This document shows positions 1-8,691 of a DNA stretch of 64,000 bases, one piece after another; the first letter of the stretch is position 1, and each line of letters starts with the position of its first letter. The stretch comes from Gemmatimonadota bacterium (GTDB lineage: Bacteria; Latescibacterota; UBA2968; UBA8231): contig JABHDC010000118.1 of NCBI GenBank assembly GCA_018673255.1, positions 62,001-126,000 on the forward strand, written 5' to 3'. The notes below the pieces were generated by a model, which worked only from the letters and a program-made list of their open reading frames with translations, ran no database searches and was not told the DNA's origin. The position numbers and the translations under genes are program-made.

Positions 1-1
1 C

Positions 2-700
2 ATCCTTGCCTGGAAGGGGACGAGGGGCCTGACGGCATTCGACCGACGGGTGCTGCAGCGGATGGAGCAGCTGGGCATGGCCATTGATCTGTCGCACGCC
101 TCGGACCGCATGGTGGGCGAAACCCTGAAGATGACCTCCGGCCCGGTGCTGGTGTCCCACGGTATGTGCCGCGCCCTCAGCCCGACAAAGCGCAATCTGA
201 CCGACAACCAGATCCGCGCCATTGCCGGTACGGGGGGCGTGATCGGTGTTCACTTCGCCGGCCAGCTCATCGATCCGGAGTACGGCCGCCGGCTCGATGC
301 CTCGGGCTTCCGAGAGGAGCTCGCCAGGTGGGTGGAGGGGCTGAAGCGCAAGTACCCCGATCCTGCCGACTTCGCCCGTAAGCGCTACAACGTCCAGCGC
401 TGGGAACGCTCTCGCGCCTACGCGCTGTATGAAAGCGTGGCGCCGCCGGATATCGGGCGAGTCGTCGATCACCTCGACCGCATCGTCGACATGGCGGGCA
501 TCGACCACGTTTGTATCGGTAGTGACTATGACCTTGGCAACATGCCGAAGGCACTGAATCGGGCCGACAAGCTTCCCGCCCTTACCAAGGCCCTGCGGAA
601 GCGTGGCTACTCACACAGCGACGTGCGCAAGATCAACGGGGCAAACTTCATGAGGGTATTCAGCGAAGTGACCACCGCATCTCTCGACCTCCGCCCATGA
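2..700 (+). CDS. Membrane dipeptidase (peptidase M19), 5'-truncated
   Basis: The reading frame is open from base 2, so the N-terminal part of the gene lies outside the window; a GTG at 50 is internal, not the start. The visible part matches the C-terminal two thirds of the M19 renal-dipeptidase family, zinc enzymes that hydrolyse dipeptides, often with D-residues. Family landmarks are the IDLSHAS block, the VSHGMCRAL block (metal and substrate histidines), the RNLTDNQIRAIA helix followed by GGVIGVHF, and the C-terminal GSDYD motif. The stop overlaps the start of the following sulfatase in an ATGA, so the two genes are translationally coupled. Whether the protein is secreted cannot be judged without the N-terminus. 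Family assignment is firm; the substrate is unknown. Confidence 0.85.
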   Translation: MLAWKGTRGLTAFDRRVLQRMEQLGMAIDLSHASDRMVGETLKMTSGPVLVSHGMCRALSPTKRNLTDNQIRAIAGTGGVIGVHFAGQLIDPEYGRRLDASGFREELARWVEGLKRKYPDPADFARKRYNVQRWERSRAYALYESVAPPDIGRVVDHLDRIVDMAGIDHVCIGSDYDLGNMPKALNRADKLPALTKALRKRGYSHSDVRKINGANFMRVFSEVTTASLDLRP

Positions 701-2175
701 ACATCCTGCTCATCACCAGCGACCAGCAGCGATGGGATGCTCTGGGTCGTCTCAATCCAGCGATCCGCACACCGAATCTGGACCGGCTGGCCGCTCGCGG
801 GATCCTGTTCGATCGCGCCTATACGGTCAATCCCGTGTGCACCCCGACACGCTGCAGCATGCTGACGGGGCAGTATCCCTCACGTCATGGCTGTTTTCAC
901 GTGGGCACCAGTCTGCCGGACGGTTATGGCCCGACGGTGGCGGACCGCTTCACCGACGCAGGCTACTCAACCGGTTTGCTGGGTAAGGCACACTTCAAGG
1001 CGTGCAAGGATCCGGCCAGTCTGGAATCGGCACCCCAGGTACACGATCTGGATTTTTTCGGTCGCTGGCAGGGACCCTATTTCGGCTTTGAACGGGCCGA
1101 ACTGGTGATCGGGCATACCAGTGAGCCCCACGCGGCGGGTATGCATTATGGTGCCTGGCTTCGCGCTCGTGGTGTCGATCTGCAGACACATTTCGACATC
1201 CATGATTACGATCACTTCGGGCCATGGTCACTGGGTGAAGAACATCACGGATCGGCCTGGGTTGCCGATCGCACGATGGCCGCCATCGATCGAGCCCAGG
1301 AGGCGGATAAACCCTTCTTCCTCTGGGCCAGCTTCCAGGATCCGCACAATCCCTATGTCACACCCGAACCGTGGGCCTCACTGCACGATGCTGCCCACAT
1401 GCCCGACCCGATCGAACCTGCCAGCAACGACGGCAAACCTGACTTCTACGAGAGTCTGGCGAGTGGTTGCTACTACGGAGATGATGAACAACTGCAGGAC
1501 AGAGCCTGGGGTGACGTCAAGATCCGGCCGACGCTGACAGACGAAGACATCCGGAAGCTGCGCGCCGTCTACTATGGCATGGTGAGTCTCATGGACCACC
1601 ATATCGGTCGGCTGCTGGATCGTCTCGAAGCGGATGGAACCATCGATGATACGCTGATCATCTTCTGCTCAGATCACGGCGACTATCTGGGTGATCACGG
1701 TCTGTGGGGCAAAGGGCTGCCGACATACGAGGCGATGCAGCGCGTGCCACTGATCGTGTCGCATCCCGCCTGCAGCAATCCCGGTCAGACGAGTCACGCC
1801 CTGCAGTCCCTGGTCGATATCGAAGCGACGTGCCTCGACGTGGCGGGTCTGAGTCCGTCGAGCCAGAGTCAGGGCATCTCCCAGAAAAGTGCTTGGATCG
1901 ACCCGGCCGCATCGATACGTGATCACTGTCGCGTTGAATTTCGACCGGCCCAGAGCCCATACAAGCAGCGCACTTTTGTCGAATCTCGTTTCAAACTGGT
2001 CATCTACGACACGCGCGACTACGGCGAGCTCTACGATCTCGACGCCGACCCGTATCAGACGATGAATCTGTACGAGGATTCCGCCTGGCGTTCAGTGCGC
2101 GATACCCTCGAGTTGAAATACCGAACACCTGATGAGGAGCCCGATCTCGTACGGGAGCGAATGGCGGTGGCCTGA
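697..2175 (+). CDS. Type I (formylglycine) sulfatase
   Basis: A 492-residue sulfatase that hydrolyses sulfate esters, probably on a carbohydrate. The N-terminus carries the metal site (ITSDQQ, where Asp binds calcium) and the active-site signature CTPTR at Cys48-Arg52 followed by LTGQYPSRHG; Cys48 would be oxidised to formylglycine. A second metal-binding block, CSDHGDYLGDHGLWGKG, lies near residue 325, and a C-terminal LYDLDADPYQTMNL block is typical of the S1 family. No signal peptide is visible, so this copy looks cytoplasmic. The start ATG overlaps the dipeptidase stop by four bases. No formylglycine-generating enzyme is encoded in the window, so maturation must depend on a gene elsewhere. 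The exact substrate cannot be read from sequence. Confidence 0.93.
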   Translation: MNILLITSDQQRWDALGRLNPAIRTPNLDRLAARGILFDRAYTVNPVCTPTRCSMLTGQYPSRHGCFHVGTSLPDGYGPTVADRFTDAGYSTGLLGKAHFKACKDPASLESAPQVHDLDFFGRWQGPYFGFERAELVIGHTSEPHAAGMHYGAWLRARGVDLQTHFDIHDYDHFGPWSLGEEHHGSAWVADRTMAAIDRAQEADKPFFLWASFQDPHNPYVTPEPWASLHDAAHMPDPIEPASNDGKPDFYESLASGCYYGDDEQLQDRAWGDVKIRPTLTDEDIRKLRAVYYGMVSLMDHHIGRLLDRLEADGTIDDTLIIFCSDHGDYLGDHGLWGKGLPTYEAMQRVPLIVSHPACSNPGQTSHALQSLVDIEATCLDVAGLSPSSQSQGISQKSAWIDPAASIRDHCRVEFRPAQSPYKQRTFVESRFKLVIYDTRDYGELYDLDADPYQTMNLYEDSAWRSVRDTLELKYRTPDEEPDLVRERMAVA

Positions 2176-2210
2176 GCACCCTCTCCCATACCTCTGGTTC
2201 GATGCGGGTT

Positions 2211-2226
2211 GCTCTCGTGTGAGAGC
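2211..2226. terminator. Small hairpin between convergent genes
   Basis: A perfect 6-bp stem (GCTCTC / GAGAGC) with a GTGT loop sits in the 60-bp gap between the convergent sulfatase and sialidase-like genes. It has no T-tract on either side, so it is at best a weak bidirectional terminator; position is the main argument. Confidence 0.3.
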
Positions 2227-2235
2227 CGGCAGAGG

Positions 2236-3432
2236 CTAGAAGTCATCCAGGCTGAAGCGGTAGCCTCGGATCTGGGCCAGGGGAGCATCATCGTTGATGT
2301 AGTTGGCGCAGAGGAACTTTCCTCGCTCGATCTCGACCCAGCCGGTGTAGCCACTGTCGGCGAAGGGACTCGTGTCGACATCGAGAGGTAGCAGGAGGCC
2401 CTTCTGGTCTCGCAGATCGGGGCTGAGAGCACTTTCAGCTGGCTCGAGGAAGGCGAAAGTGTGGACCGATGTTCCCCCTGTGGCCATCACGATCTCCGAG
2501 TCCGTCTCGGCTGTGTGCGGACCCCGTTCGAATCTTGCGACGAAACGCTCGTTGGCGGCGTGACCCGCCACCTTGGGGACGACGATGGTCCGTTTGGCGA
2601 GTCGCGCCTGCAGCGTCTCGGTACTCATGTCGACCCGCCAGTTGGAGCGCAGTCCATAACGCCCCGTGATCAGGACGTGGCCATCCTGAGTGAGCCCCGC
2701 GATCGGCATGCCGATCGCCGCGGGATTCAGTGTGCTGTAGGGGCCCTCCCACGTACGACCGCCGTCTCTGGAGATCAGCTTCTGTAGCGGACGACCGAGG
2801 TCCTCCCGTTCGTAAGAAACCAGTTCGCCTCCAGGCATCCGGACGATGCTCGCCTCGTCGAGGTCGTGATCTGGATCCTCGTTCATCGGCGTGCCCCCAT
2901 CCCACGTGGCGCCCTCATCGTTGCTCACCCAGAGCACCTGTGTCAGCCGGTCTGCGTCGTGGAGGCGCAGGTTGGTGGGGAGCAACCAGCGACCATCCGG
3001 CATCTGGGTCACCTGATCGGGACAGATCCCACCGACGGAGGTCGGTTGAGGCCCGGAGAAGCTCCGGCCGTCGTCATCGCTGAACCACAGCGATACCCGT
3101 GCGCGGTCTTCGACACCCCACTCGCCCGGCGGGTAGTCATAGGATTCACACAGCAGCAGGATGCGGCCGTCTTCCAGTTGCTGGATCTTCGGGCCATTCC
3201 AGGTCGTGAGGATACCGGTGGATCGGTCCTCATCGATCAGGACGTGTCGATCGGTCCAGGTGTGGCCCGCATCGTCACTGTAGCGGACGATGACGCGGCA
3301 GAATTCGCTGGCCACGTGACCGTTGCTCTCGCGGTAGACGAGCAGGACGCGGCCGGTGTGCGTCCGACAAAGGTGAGGGAAGCACTCGTAGACGGTGTCG
3401 TCACGGGATATGATGAAGCTCTCGATGGCCAT
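2236..3432 (-). CDS. Sialidase-like BNR/Asp-box protein
   Basis: A 398-residue six-bladed beta-propeller protein of the sialidase/neuraminidase superfamily. Four Asp-boxes (S-x-D-x-G-x-T/S-W/F) are visible: residues 52-59, 118-125, 170-177 and 221-228. No signal peptide is seen; the chain begins directly with the first blade. Many proteins annotated this way in glycan-degrading bacteria are not true sialidases but act on other glycosides or are inactive, so the reaction is left open. It is divergently oriented to the next sulfatase with 81 bp between the starts, which must hold both promoters, and it converges on the upstream sulfatase. A second protein of the same family is encoded at 55502-56677. 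Confidence 0.85.
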   Translation of the reverse strand: MAIESFIISRDDTVYECFPHLCRTHTGRVLLVYRESNGHVASEFCRVIVRYSDDAGHTWTDRHVLIDEDRSTGILTTWNGPKIQQLEDGRILLLCESYDYPPGEWGVEDRARVSLWFSDDDGRSFSGPQPTSVGGICPDQVTQMPDGRWLLPTNLRLHDADRLTQVLWVSNDEGATWDGGTPMNEDPDHDLDEASIVRMPGGELVSYEREDLGRPLQKLISRDGGRTWEGPYSTLNPAAIGMPIAGLTQDGHVLITGRYGLRSNWRVDMSTETLQARLAKRTIVVPKVAGHAANERFVARFERGPHTAETDSEIVMATGGTSVHTFAFLEPAESALSPDLRDQKGLLLPLDVDTSPFADSGYTGWVEIERGKFLCANYINDDAPLAQIRGYRFSLDDF

Positions 3433-3513
3433 GGCAGCAAGTTATTGTATTTTGGCGAGGACGACAGGGTGGTCGTTGAGGTGGACCGTCGATCACTGAA
3501 GGGGCCGTAAGCC

Positions 3514-4905
3514 ATGTCAAGACGCCAACCCAATGTGGTGTTCATCCTCGCTGATGATCTGGGCTATGGAGATGTGGGGTGTTTCGGCAACGATCACGTC
3601 CATACGCCGCATCTGGACGAACTGGCCAGAGATGGTGTCGCACTGACCCAGCACTATTCGGCCTCGCCTTTGTGCGCGCCGGCCCGGGCGGCCCTGCTGA
3701 CTGGCCGCTACAACCATCGAACCGGGGCAGTGGATGTGCCGTCGAATCGTGGACTGGATCGGATCCACCTGTCCGAACGCACGATGGCCGATCACTTCGC
3801 GGCGGCCGGATATGTCACGGGCATGGCAGGGAAGTGGCACAATGGTCTTCACGATCTGCGATATCATCCACGCTCACGAGGCTTCGACGAGTTCACCGGC
3901 TTCCTCAATGGCGGGATGGACTACTACAACTGGACGATCGAGAGCGCAGGTCGAGAACAGAGTGGTGACGGTCGTTATCTGACCGATGTCTTCACAGATG
4001 CGGCCACCGACTTCATCGGCCGGTACCGGCACGAGCCGTTCTTCCTCTATCTCGCCTACAATGCTCCTCACCTTCCACTGCAGGCGCCCGCACAGGCGTG
4101 CCAGCGGTTCGAGGGCCTGGGTCTCTCGGACGAGGTCAGCACCCTCTACGCCATGGTCGAGGCCATGGATGCCGGCATCGGTCGCGTCATGGAGGCCCTG
4201 GATGCACACGGTCTGACACAGGACACGATCGTCGTCTTCACCAGTGACAACGGGCCCCAGTTTGGCGGTGGACTCGATCGGGACAACGGACCGTTCTGCG
4301 GCGCCAAGGGAGATGCCCTGGAAGGTGGCATCAGGGTGCCCGCCATCGTCCGGGCGCCGGCGTGGCTGCCGTCGGGTCTGCAGGCACACGACATGATCCA
4401 CTTCTGTGACTGGCTGCCCACGTTGACCGGGTTGTGTGGCATACCCGAGGTGAGATCGCTGGACGGTTATGACTGTACGTGTCGGTTGCGCGGCGAGTCG
4501 GGTGACATCCCCGACATCCGTTTCTGGCAGAGAAATCGCTACGAGCCGATTCCGCATTGCAACGCCGCCATGCGCGATGGACCTTGGAAGCTGGTCTGGC
4601 CTATGCGGGAGGGCGCCGACTGGAAGGATCCAGTCGATCAGGCGCCCTATGAGGAAGGTCTGACATCACCTCACCAGGTCAGGCCTCTTGCCACCGGATT
4701 GCCCCATCGTGATGTCGGCCCAGCGTCCGCGCCGCGACTGTTCCACATCGACGAAGATCCGTGCGAGATGCAGGATCTGTCTGCTGCCCAGCCGGCACGG
4801 GTCGCCGCGATGACGCGTACCTGGGACGCCTGGTTTGACGAGATTCTGGCGCAGTGGCATACAGCTCGGGCCGACAACCTCATGGAACACAGCACCCAGA
4901 CCTAG
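3514..4905 (+). CDS. Arylsulfatase-type sulfatase
   Basis: A 463-residue formylglycine sulfatase, clearly distinct from the one at 697. Residues 7-16 (NVVFILADDL) carry the metal-binding Asp pair, Cys54 opens the CAPAR signature followed by LLTGRYNHRTG, GKWHNG supplies the usual Lys and His, and TSDNGPQ gives the second metal site. The order and spacing are those of the large S1 arylsulfatase family that includes choline, mucin and algal-polysaccharide sulfatases. There is no signal peptide. It is transcribed divergently from the sialidase-like gene and ends 10 bp before the convergent GH36-like gene, so the three probably form one catabolic locus. Substrate unknown. Confidence 0.93.
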   Translation: MSRRQPNVVFILADDLGYGDVGCFGNDHVHTPHLDELARDGVALTQHYSASPLCAPARAALLTGRYNHRTGAVDVPSNRGLDRIHLSERTMADHFAAAGYVTGMAGKWHNGLHDLRYHPRSRGFDEFTGFLNGGMDYYNWTIESAGREQSGDGRYLTDVFTDAATDFIGRYRHEPFFLYLAYNAPHLPLQAPAQACQRFEGLGLSDEVSTLYAMVEAMDAGIGRVMEALDAHGLTQDTIVVFTSDNGPQFGGGLDRDNGPFCGAKGDALEGGIRVPAIVRAPAWLPSGLQAHDMIHFCDWLPTLTGLCGIPEVRSLDGYDCTCRLRGESGDIPDIRFWQRNRYEPIPHCNAAMRDGPWKLVWPMREGADWKDPVDQAPYEEGLTSPHQVRPLATGLPHRDVGPASAPRLFHIDEDPCEMQDLSAAQPARVAAMTRTWDAWFDEILAQWHTARADNLMEHSTQT

Positions 4906-4915
4906 GTCGTGAGCA

Positions 4916-7273
4916 TTACGCCAGATCCTGCACGGTCATCTCGCGCATCTCATCCAGCGGTGCAAACTGGATCCGTGTCTGGATGTGATCCGTATCGGTG
5001 AAGTCGAGGGGCACACCGATGATGAGACTGTCATCGCGACCATCCTTGGCGATATGCAATCCATCGAAGTTCTCCACGCGAACACCAGCCGGGGTGTGGA
5101 TGAAGACCATTCCAGCCTGTCCCTGCGGTCGGGTGGTTGTGACGTCGCATGCCATGGTCTCGGGATCGTAGGCGAAGGCGGCGATCTCTGCCTCACCCAT
5201 CAGCACGTGCATGTCCGTGCCCAGCACCACGGGCTGCCCCGGTGCCTCGACGATACGCAGGACCTGCACGGATTCAGGTGCCATGTGGATGGTGATCTGC
5301 CCTTCGAAGCTGCCCAGATATCTCTCATTCCAGAATTCCCAGATCAGGCAGGTGTCGGACTCGTCGAGACCCAGGTCAGACAAATCGACGATCATCGTCT
5401 CTGGTTCGCGGGTCAGGTTGAAGAGGGCCAGCACGTGGTAGCTGCCCCACTCCTCTTCCACGTGCCGGTAGAATCGACGCGGGCCGATGGGAGATACCGA
5501 GTCGAACAGATCCATGGGCCGTGCGGTCTGATGACTGCGGGGGAAGGTGCGAGTGATGAGTTGCAGCCGCTCTTCTGACAGGCGACGGATATCGTCGCCC
5601 AGCATCGTGGGGCCACCGCTGAGCGCGTGCAGTGTCGCCATCACCCGTGCTTCGTTCAACGGCACGGGCTGTCCGACGGTCAAGACATTGCCGGCATTGT
5701 TGATGTAGAGCTTGCGATGCGTGTGGTAGTAGGCGCCCATGCAATTGAGCGCATACCCGGCGGCGGTCCAGAAGCTCATGTTGTTGATCACATAAGAGGC
5801 GGGATAGAAGAAGGAATCCGGCGTGATGGCACGCCCTTCTCCCAGGTCGTTGCCGACTCTGACCCCGTCGATCGGTCCGACGTTGTGCATCTTGGGTCCG
5901 GATGAACTGAGCAGGAATGTGTCTTCGCCGGCGACACGTTTGATCGCCTCCAGGGAGTGACGGTAGGCCTGCGGACCGGGGATCATGGTGTCGTCATGCA
6001 AGCCGTCGTAGGGGAACCGACCCAGTTTGCCCGCTGCCGCCTCCAGGAAGTCGACCATGTAGTAGCGCACGCCCCACTCGTGATAGGCAACAAAGACCTG
6101 CTCGAGGAATTCGAGTGCCTTCGGGTGCGTGGGATCCAGTGAATACAGATGCGCTCGCTCGGCCCTCGGCAGCAGACCGGCGTCGCCATGGCGCCACTCC
6201 GGACAGACGACGAGCAGTTCATCCTCCGCGTCGCGCAGCAGGGCATCGGCCGCTTCCAGTTCTGCTACCAGGTCGGGCAGTGCGCTGCTGATGTAGAAGG
6301 GGCCAATCCAGAATCCCGGGATGAATCCCTGCTCGCCAACGGCCTGTAGGAATGCTTCGCGACCAGAGGGGATGCAGCGATGATTCCACTTCAGCCAGTT
6401 TCCGGGCTGCGACCCTTCGAAGTTGTTCATACTCGTCCACAGATACTCGATACCGAGACCACCCAGGCGCTGCTGAATCGCCGCCAGATTGCCCAGGGCG
6501 ACACGTTCATAACTCTCGCTGCCATTGACCGCATCGACCCAGGACCAACCCAACCAGCCGTGTGGATTCGATGGCCAGATCTTCGGCTGGATTCGATCTG
6601 CCGCCTGCTGTGCCCAGTCTTCCAGTTGAGCATAGGGATCGGAACCGACGAGCAACTGGAATTGCTCGGTGGCGACGGACTTCCCTGCCGGCAGATACCA
6701 ACCGTCGAAGTCGCAGCAGGCACTCAGAATGCACACGCCATCTTCGGCGGCCGGTTCAATGATCACATTGGTATCGACATCTTCGAAGGTCAGGAATGCC
6801 GCCTGCAAGGCCGTGCGCCGCGTCCGGTTCCAACTCTGTGTCTTGATCTTTGCCCGCGTCGGCAGCTCCGGATCCTGGAGTCCGTAGACCCGCTGCTCTG
6901 TCCAGCTCTGGTACGGGAGCAGGCAGATCTCGTCTCCTGCTCCACCCAGCTCGATCCGCATCGAGTGTATCGGGAAGACCTCACCCAGCGCGACAGCCTC
7001 GTCACCACGATTGTGAATCTGGCTGCTCACGAGGAGGCCACCCGCTATCGGCTGGATCTCCAGATCCCAGAGGACGCCCTGCTCAGCGATTACGAAACTC
7101 AGGTGTCCGCCAGCCAGGATGTCTGCCTGCTTGTCACTACGGACGGTGGGCGCGCCGGGGGTGTGCAGCGTTCCATTGAGGAGTAATGCGACACCCCAGT
7201 CCGACCATGACGCAGAGGAGGTCGTCAGTTCGGGGCCGCTCTTTGGGTTCGTGATACTGACTGTGACTTGCAT
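4916..7273 (-). CDS. Alpha-galactosidase-like glycoside hydrolase (GH36/GH27 clan)
   Basis: A roughly 785-residue cytoplasmic-looking glycosidase. Counting from an upstream in-frame start at 7312, the N-terminal beta-sandwich runs to about residue 240, the (beta/alpha)8 barrel to about 600, then a C-terminal beta-domain. YYMVDFLE carries the probable nucleophile Asp421 and GVRVGNDLG the probable acid/base Asp489, the arrangement of clan GH-D alpha-galactosidases. I prefer the ATG at 7273 (MQVTVSI) because GAAGGA lies just upstream, although the spacing is short; the 7312 start has a poorer site. The gene converges on the sulfatase at 3514-4905 and is divergent from the redox operon. The family also includes alpha-N-acetylgalactosaminidases and raffinose-family hydrolases, so the substrate is open. 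Confidence 0.82.
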   Translation of the reverse strand: MQVTVSITNPKSGPELTTSSASWSDWGVALLLNGTLHTPGAPTVRSDKQADILAGGHLSFVIAEQGVLWDLEIQPIAGGLLVSSQIHNRGDEAVALGEVFPIHSMRIELGGAGDEICLLPYQSWTEQRVYGLQDPELPTRAKIKTQSWNRTRRTALQAAFLTFEDVDTNVIIEPAAEDGVCILSACCDFDGWYLPAGKSVATEQFQLLVGSDPYAQLEDWAQQAADRIQPKIWPSNPHGWLGWSWVDAVNGSESYERVALGNLAAIQQRLGGLGIEYLWTSMNNFEGSQPGNWLKWNHRCIPSGREAFLQAVGEQGFIPGFWIGPFYISSALPDLVAELEAADALLRDAEDELLVVCPEWRHGDAGLLPRAERAHLYSLDPTHPKALEFLEQVFVAYHEWGVRYYMVDFLEAAAGKLGRFPYDGLHDDTMIPGPQAYRHSLEAIKRVAGEDTFLLSSSGPKMHNVGPIDGVRVGNDLGEGRAITPDSFFYPASYVINNMSFWTAAGYALNCMGAYYHTHRKLYINNAGNVLTVGQPVPLNEARVMATLHALSGGPTMLGDDIRRLSEERLQLITRTFPRSHQTARPMDLFDSVSPIGPRRFYRHVEEEWGSYHVLALFNLTREPETMIVDLSDLGLDESDTCLIWEFWNERYLGSFEGQITIHMAPESVQVLRIVEAPGQPVVLGTDMHVLMGEAEIAAFAYDPETMACDVTTTRPQGQAGMVFIHTPAGVRVENFDGLHIAKDGRDDSLIIGVPLDFTDTDHIQTRIQFAPLDEMREMTVQDLA

Positions 7274-7362
7274 GCGTCCTTCAATCGGGTTGGGGCGGCG
7301 AGACCCGCTCATCCGTGATCTACCCCGATCAGCCCTGCGGTGGCAACTCTTGCGCTGAGGCC

Positions 7363-7440
7363 AAAAGTCGAAATTCGATAAGGAGAAATAATAAATTAGA
7401 CTTGACTAAGTTAAAGTTTAGACAGTTAGTTGTCCCAACG
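7363..7440 (+). promoter_or_regulatory. AT-rich promoter/operator region with imperfect palindrome
   Basis: This stretch is strikingly AT-rich in otherwise GC-rich DNA and lies in the divergent gap between the GH36-like gene and the redox operon. It contains TTGACT (7402-7407) as a possible -35 and an imperfect palindrome around ACTTGACTAAGTTAAAGT (7400-7417) whose ends, ACTT and AAGT, are inverted repeats. This vaguely resembles sites of Rrf2-type regulators such as IscR or RirA, but the match is partial and I could not place a convincing -10. Confidence 0.4.
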
Positions 7441-7476
7441 GCAGAAGAACACCACGACACCCGGTTGAGATCGACC

Positions 7477-8691
7477 ATGCGACGTTGTCCCCATCTACTG
7501 CTGATCCTGATGGCCCTGTCCAGCCTTGTTGGCTGCGACACCTTCATGACGAAAGCCCCAACAGCGGGAAACGAATTCGCCGCGCCTGTGGACGGTCTCG
7601 ATCAGAGTCTGAATGCCGTCTTCCTGCACGGGGACGGAAACTTCGAAAAACCCTTCACCGTCGCTGAAGGTCTCGGGCCGATCTTCAACAACGTCAGCTG
7701 TGAAGGCTGTCATCCAGGCGACGGGCGAGGAACGCCGGAGACGGGTTTCTTCCGCTTCAGCGAGGCTGGTGATCTGCTCATCGAAAACGGCGGTCCACAA
7801 CATCAGGACAAAGTGATCCCGGGGATTCGCCTTGTCCCTGAAGGGGTGCCGGCCGGTGTCGACCGGTCTTTCCGTCTGCCACCACCCGTGTTCGGTGTGG
7901 GTCTGATCGAAGCGATCCCGGAGGAGACGATTCTGGCGCTGGCTGACCCGGATGACGTGGATGGTGATGGCATCTCAGGACGGCCGAACTGGGTGCAGGC
8001 GGCTGACTTCGTGCCGGCGGCGCACGTGGGCGGGGGGCCCGGGGTTCAGTTGGGCCGCTTCTCGCGCAAGCTCCAGGTGTCATCCCTGCTGGAACAGGTG
8101 GCGGCTGCCTATCAGCAGGATATGGGCATCACCAGCGATTTCATCCCCGGTGAGAACTTCCAGAGCCAACACACGGCGACCGTCTCGATCGGAGACATTG
8201 CGCCTGATCCGGAAATCGCGGCGAATACCGTCCTCGAAACGGTCATGTATGTGCGTCTGCTGCAACCACCGTCCCGCGGTCGGGTGACGGCTGAAGTCGA
8301 GCAGGGCGAAGCCTTGTTCGCAGATCTGAAGTGCAGCGCCTGCCACGTACCGACAATGCGTACCGGGCAACATGAACTGGCGGCCCTGACGGATCAGGAG
8401 GTCGTGCTCTATTCTGATCTGCTTCTGCACGATATGGGCGAGGCCCTGGCAGACCATCGGCCAGATGGGGATGCAGACGGCACAGAATGGCGGACGGCCC
8501 CGTTGTGGGGGACACGACTGGTGGCCGAGTTCCTCGGTGGCCGCGAGTTCTACCTGCACGATGGGCGCGCGACCACCCTCGAGGAGGCCGTGACCTTGCA
8601 CGGTGGTGAGGCCCAGGCATCCCGCGATGGTTTCGTGGCGCTGTCGGCGGCAGAGCGCGCCGCGGTCATCTCCTTCCTGCGCTCGCTCTGA
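7477..8691 (+). CDS. Di-heme c-type oxidoreductase lipoprotein (DUF1111 family)
   Basis: A 404-residue secreted di-heme protein. The open frame starts earlier, but ATG 7477 begins a clean lipoprotein signal: MRRC, a hydrophobic run, then LVGC with Cys20 as the lipidation site. Two covalent heme c motifs follow, CEGCH in the N-terminal domain and CSACH in the C-terminal domain, in a layout typical of the di-heme DUF1111/thiol oxidoreductase-like family distantly related to MauG and cytochrome c peroxidases. C-terminal blocks LLLHDMG, WRTAPLWG and FYLHDGRA are family hallmarks. It should sit in the periplasm anchored to a membrane. The stop overlaps the Rieske start by one base (TGATG), so the proteins are probably made together. 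Electron donor and substrate are unknown. Confidence 0.88.
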   Translation: MRRCPHLLLILMALSSLVGCDTFMTKAPTAGNEFAAPVDGLDQSLNAVFLHGDGNFEKPFTVAEGLGPIFNNVSCEGCHPGDGRGTPETGFFRFSEAGDLLIENGGPQHQDKVIPGIRLVPEGVPAGVDRSFRLPPPVFGVGLIEAIPEETILALADPDDVDGDGISGRPNWVQAADFVPAAHVGGGPGVQLGRFSRKLQVSSLLEQVAAAYQQDMGITSDFIPGENFQSQHTATVSIGDIAPDPEIAANTVLETVMYVRLLQPPSRGRVTAEVEQGEALFADLKCSACHVPTMRTGQHELAALTDQEVVLYSDLLLHDMGEALADHRPDGDADGTEWRTAPLWGTRLVAEFLGGREFYLHDGRATTLEEAVTLHGGEAQASRDGFVALSAAERAAVISFLRSL

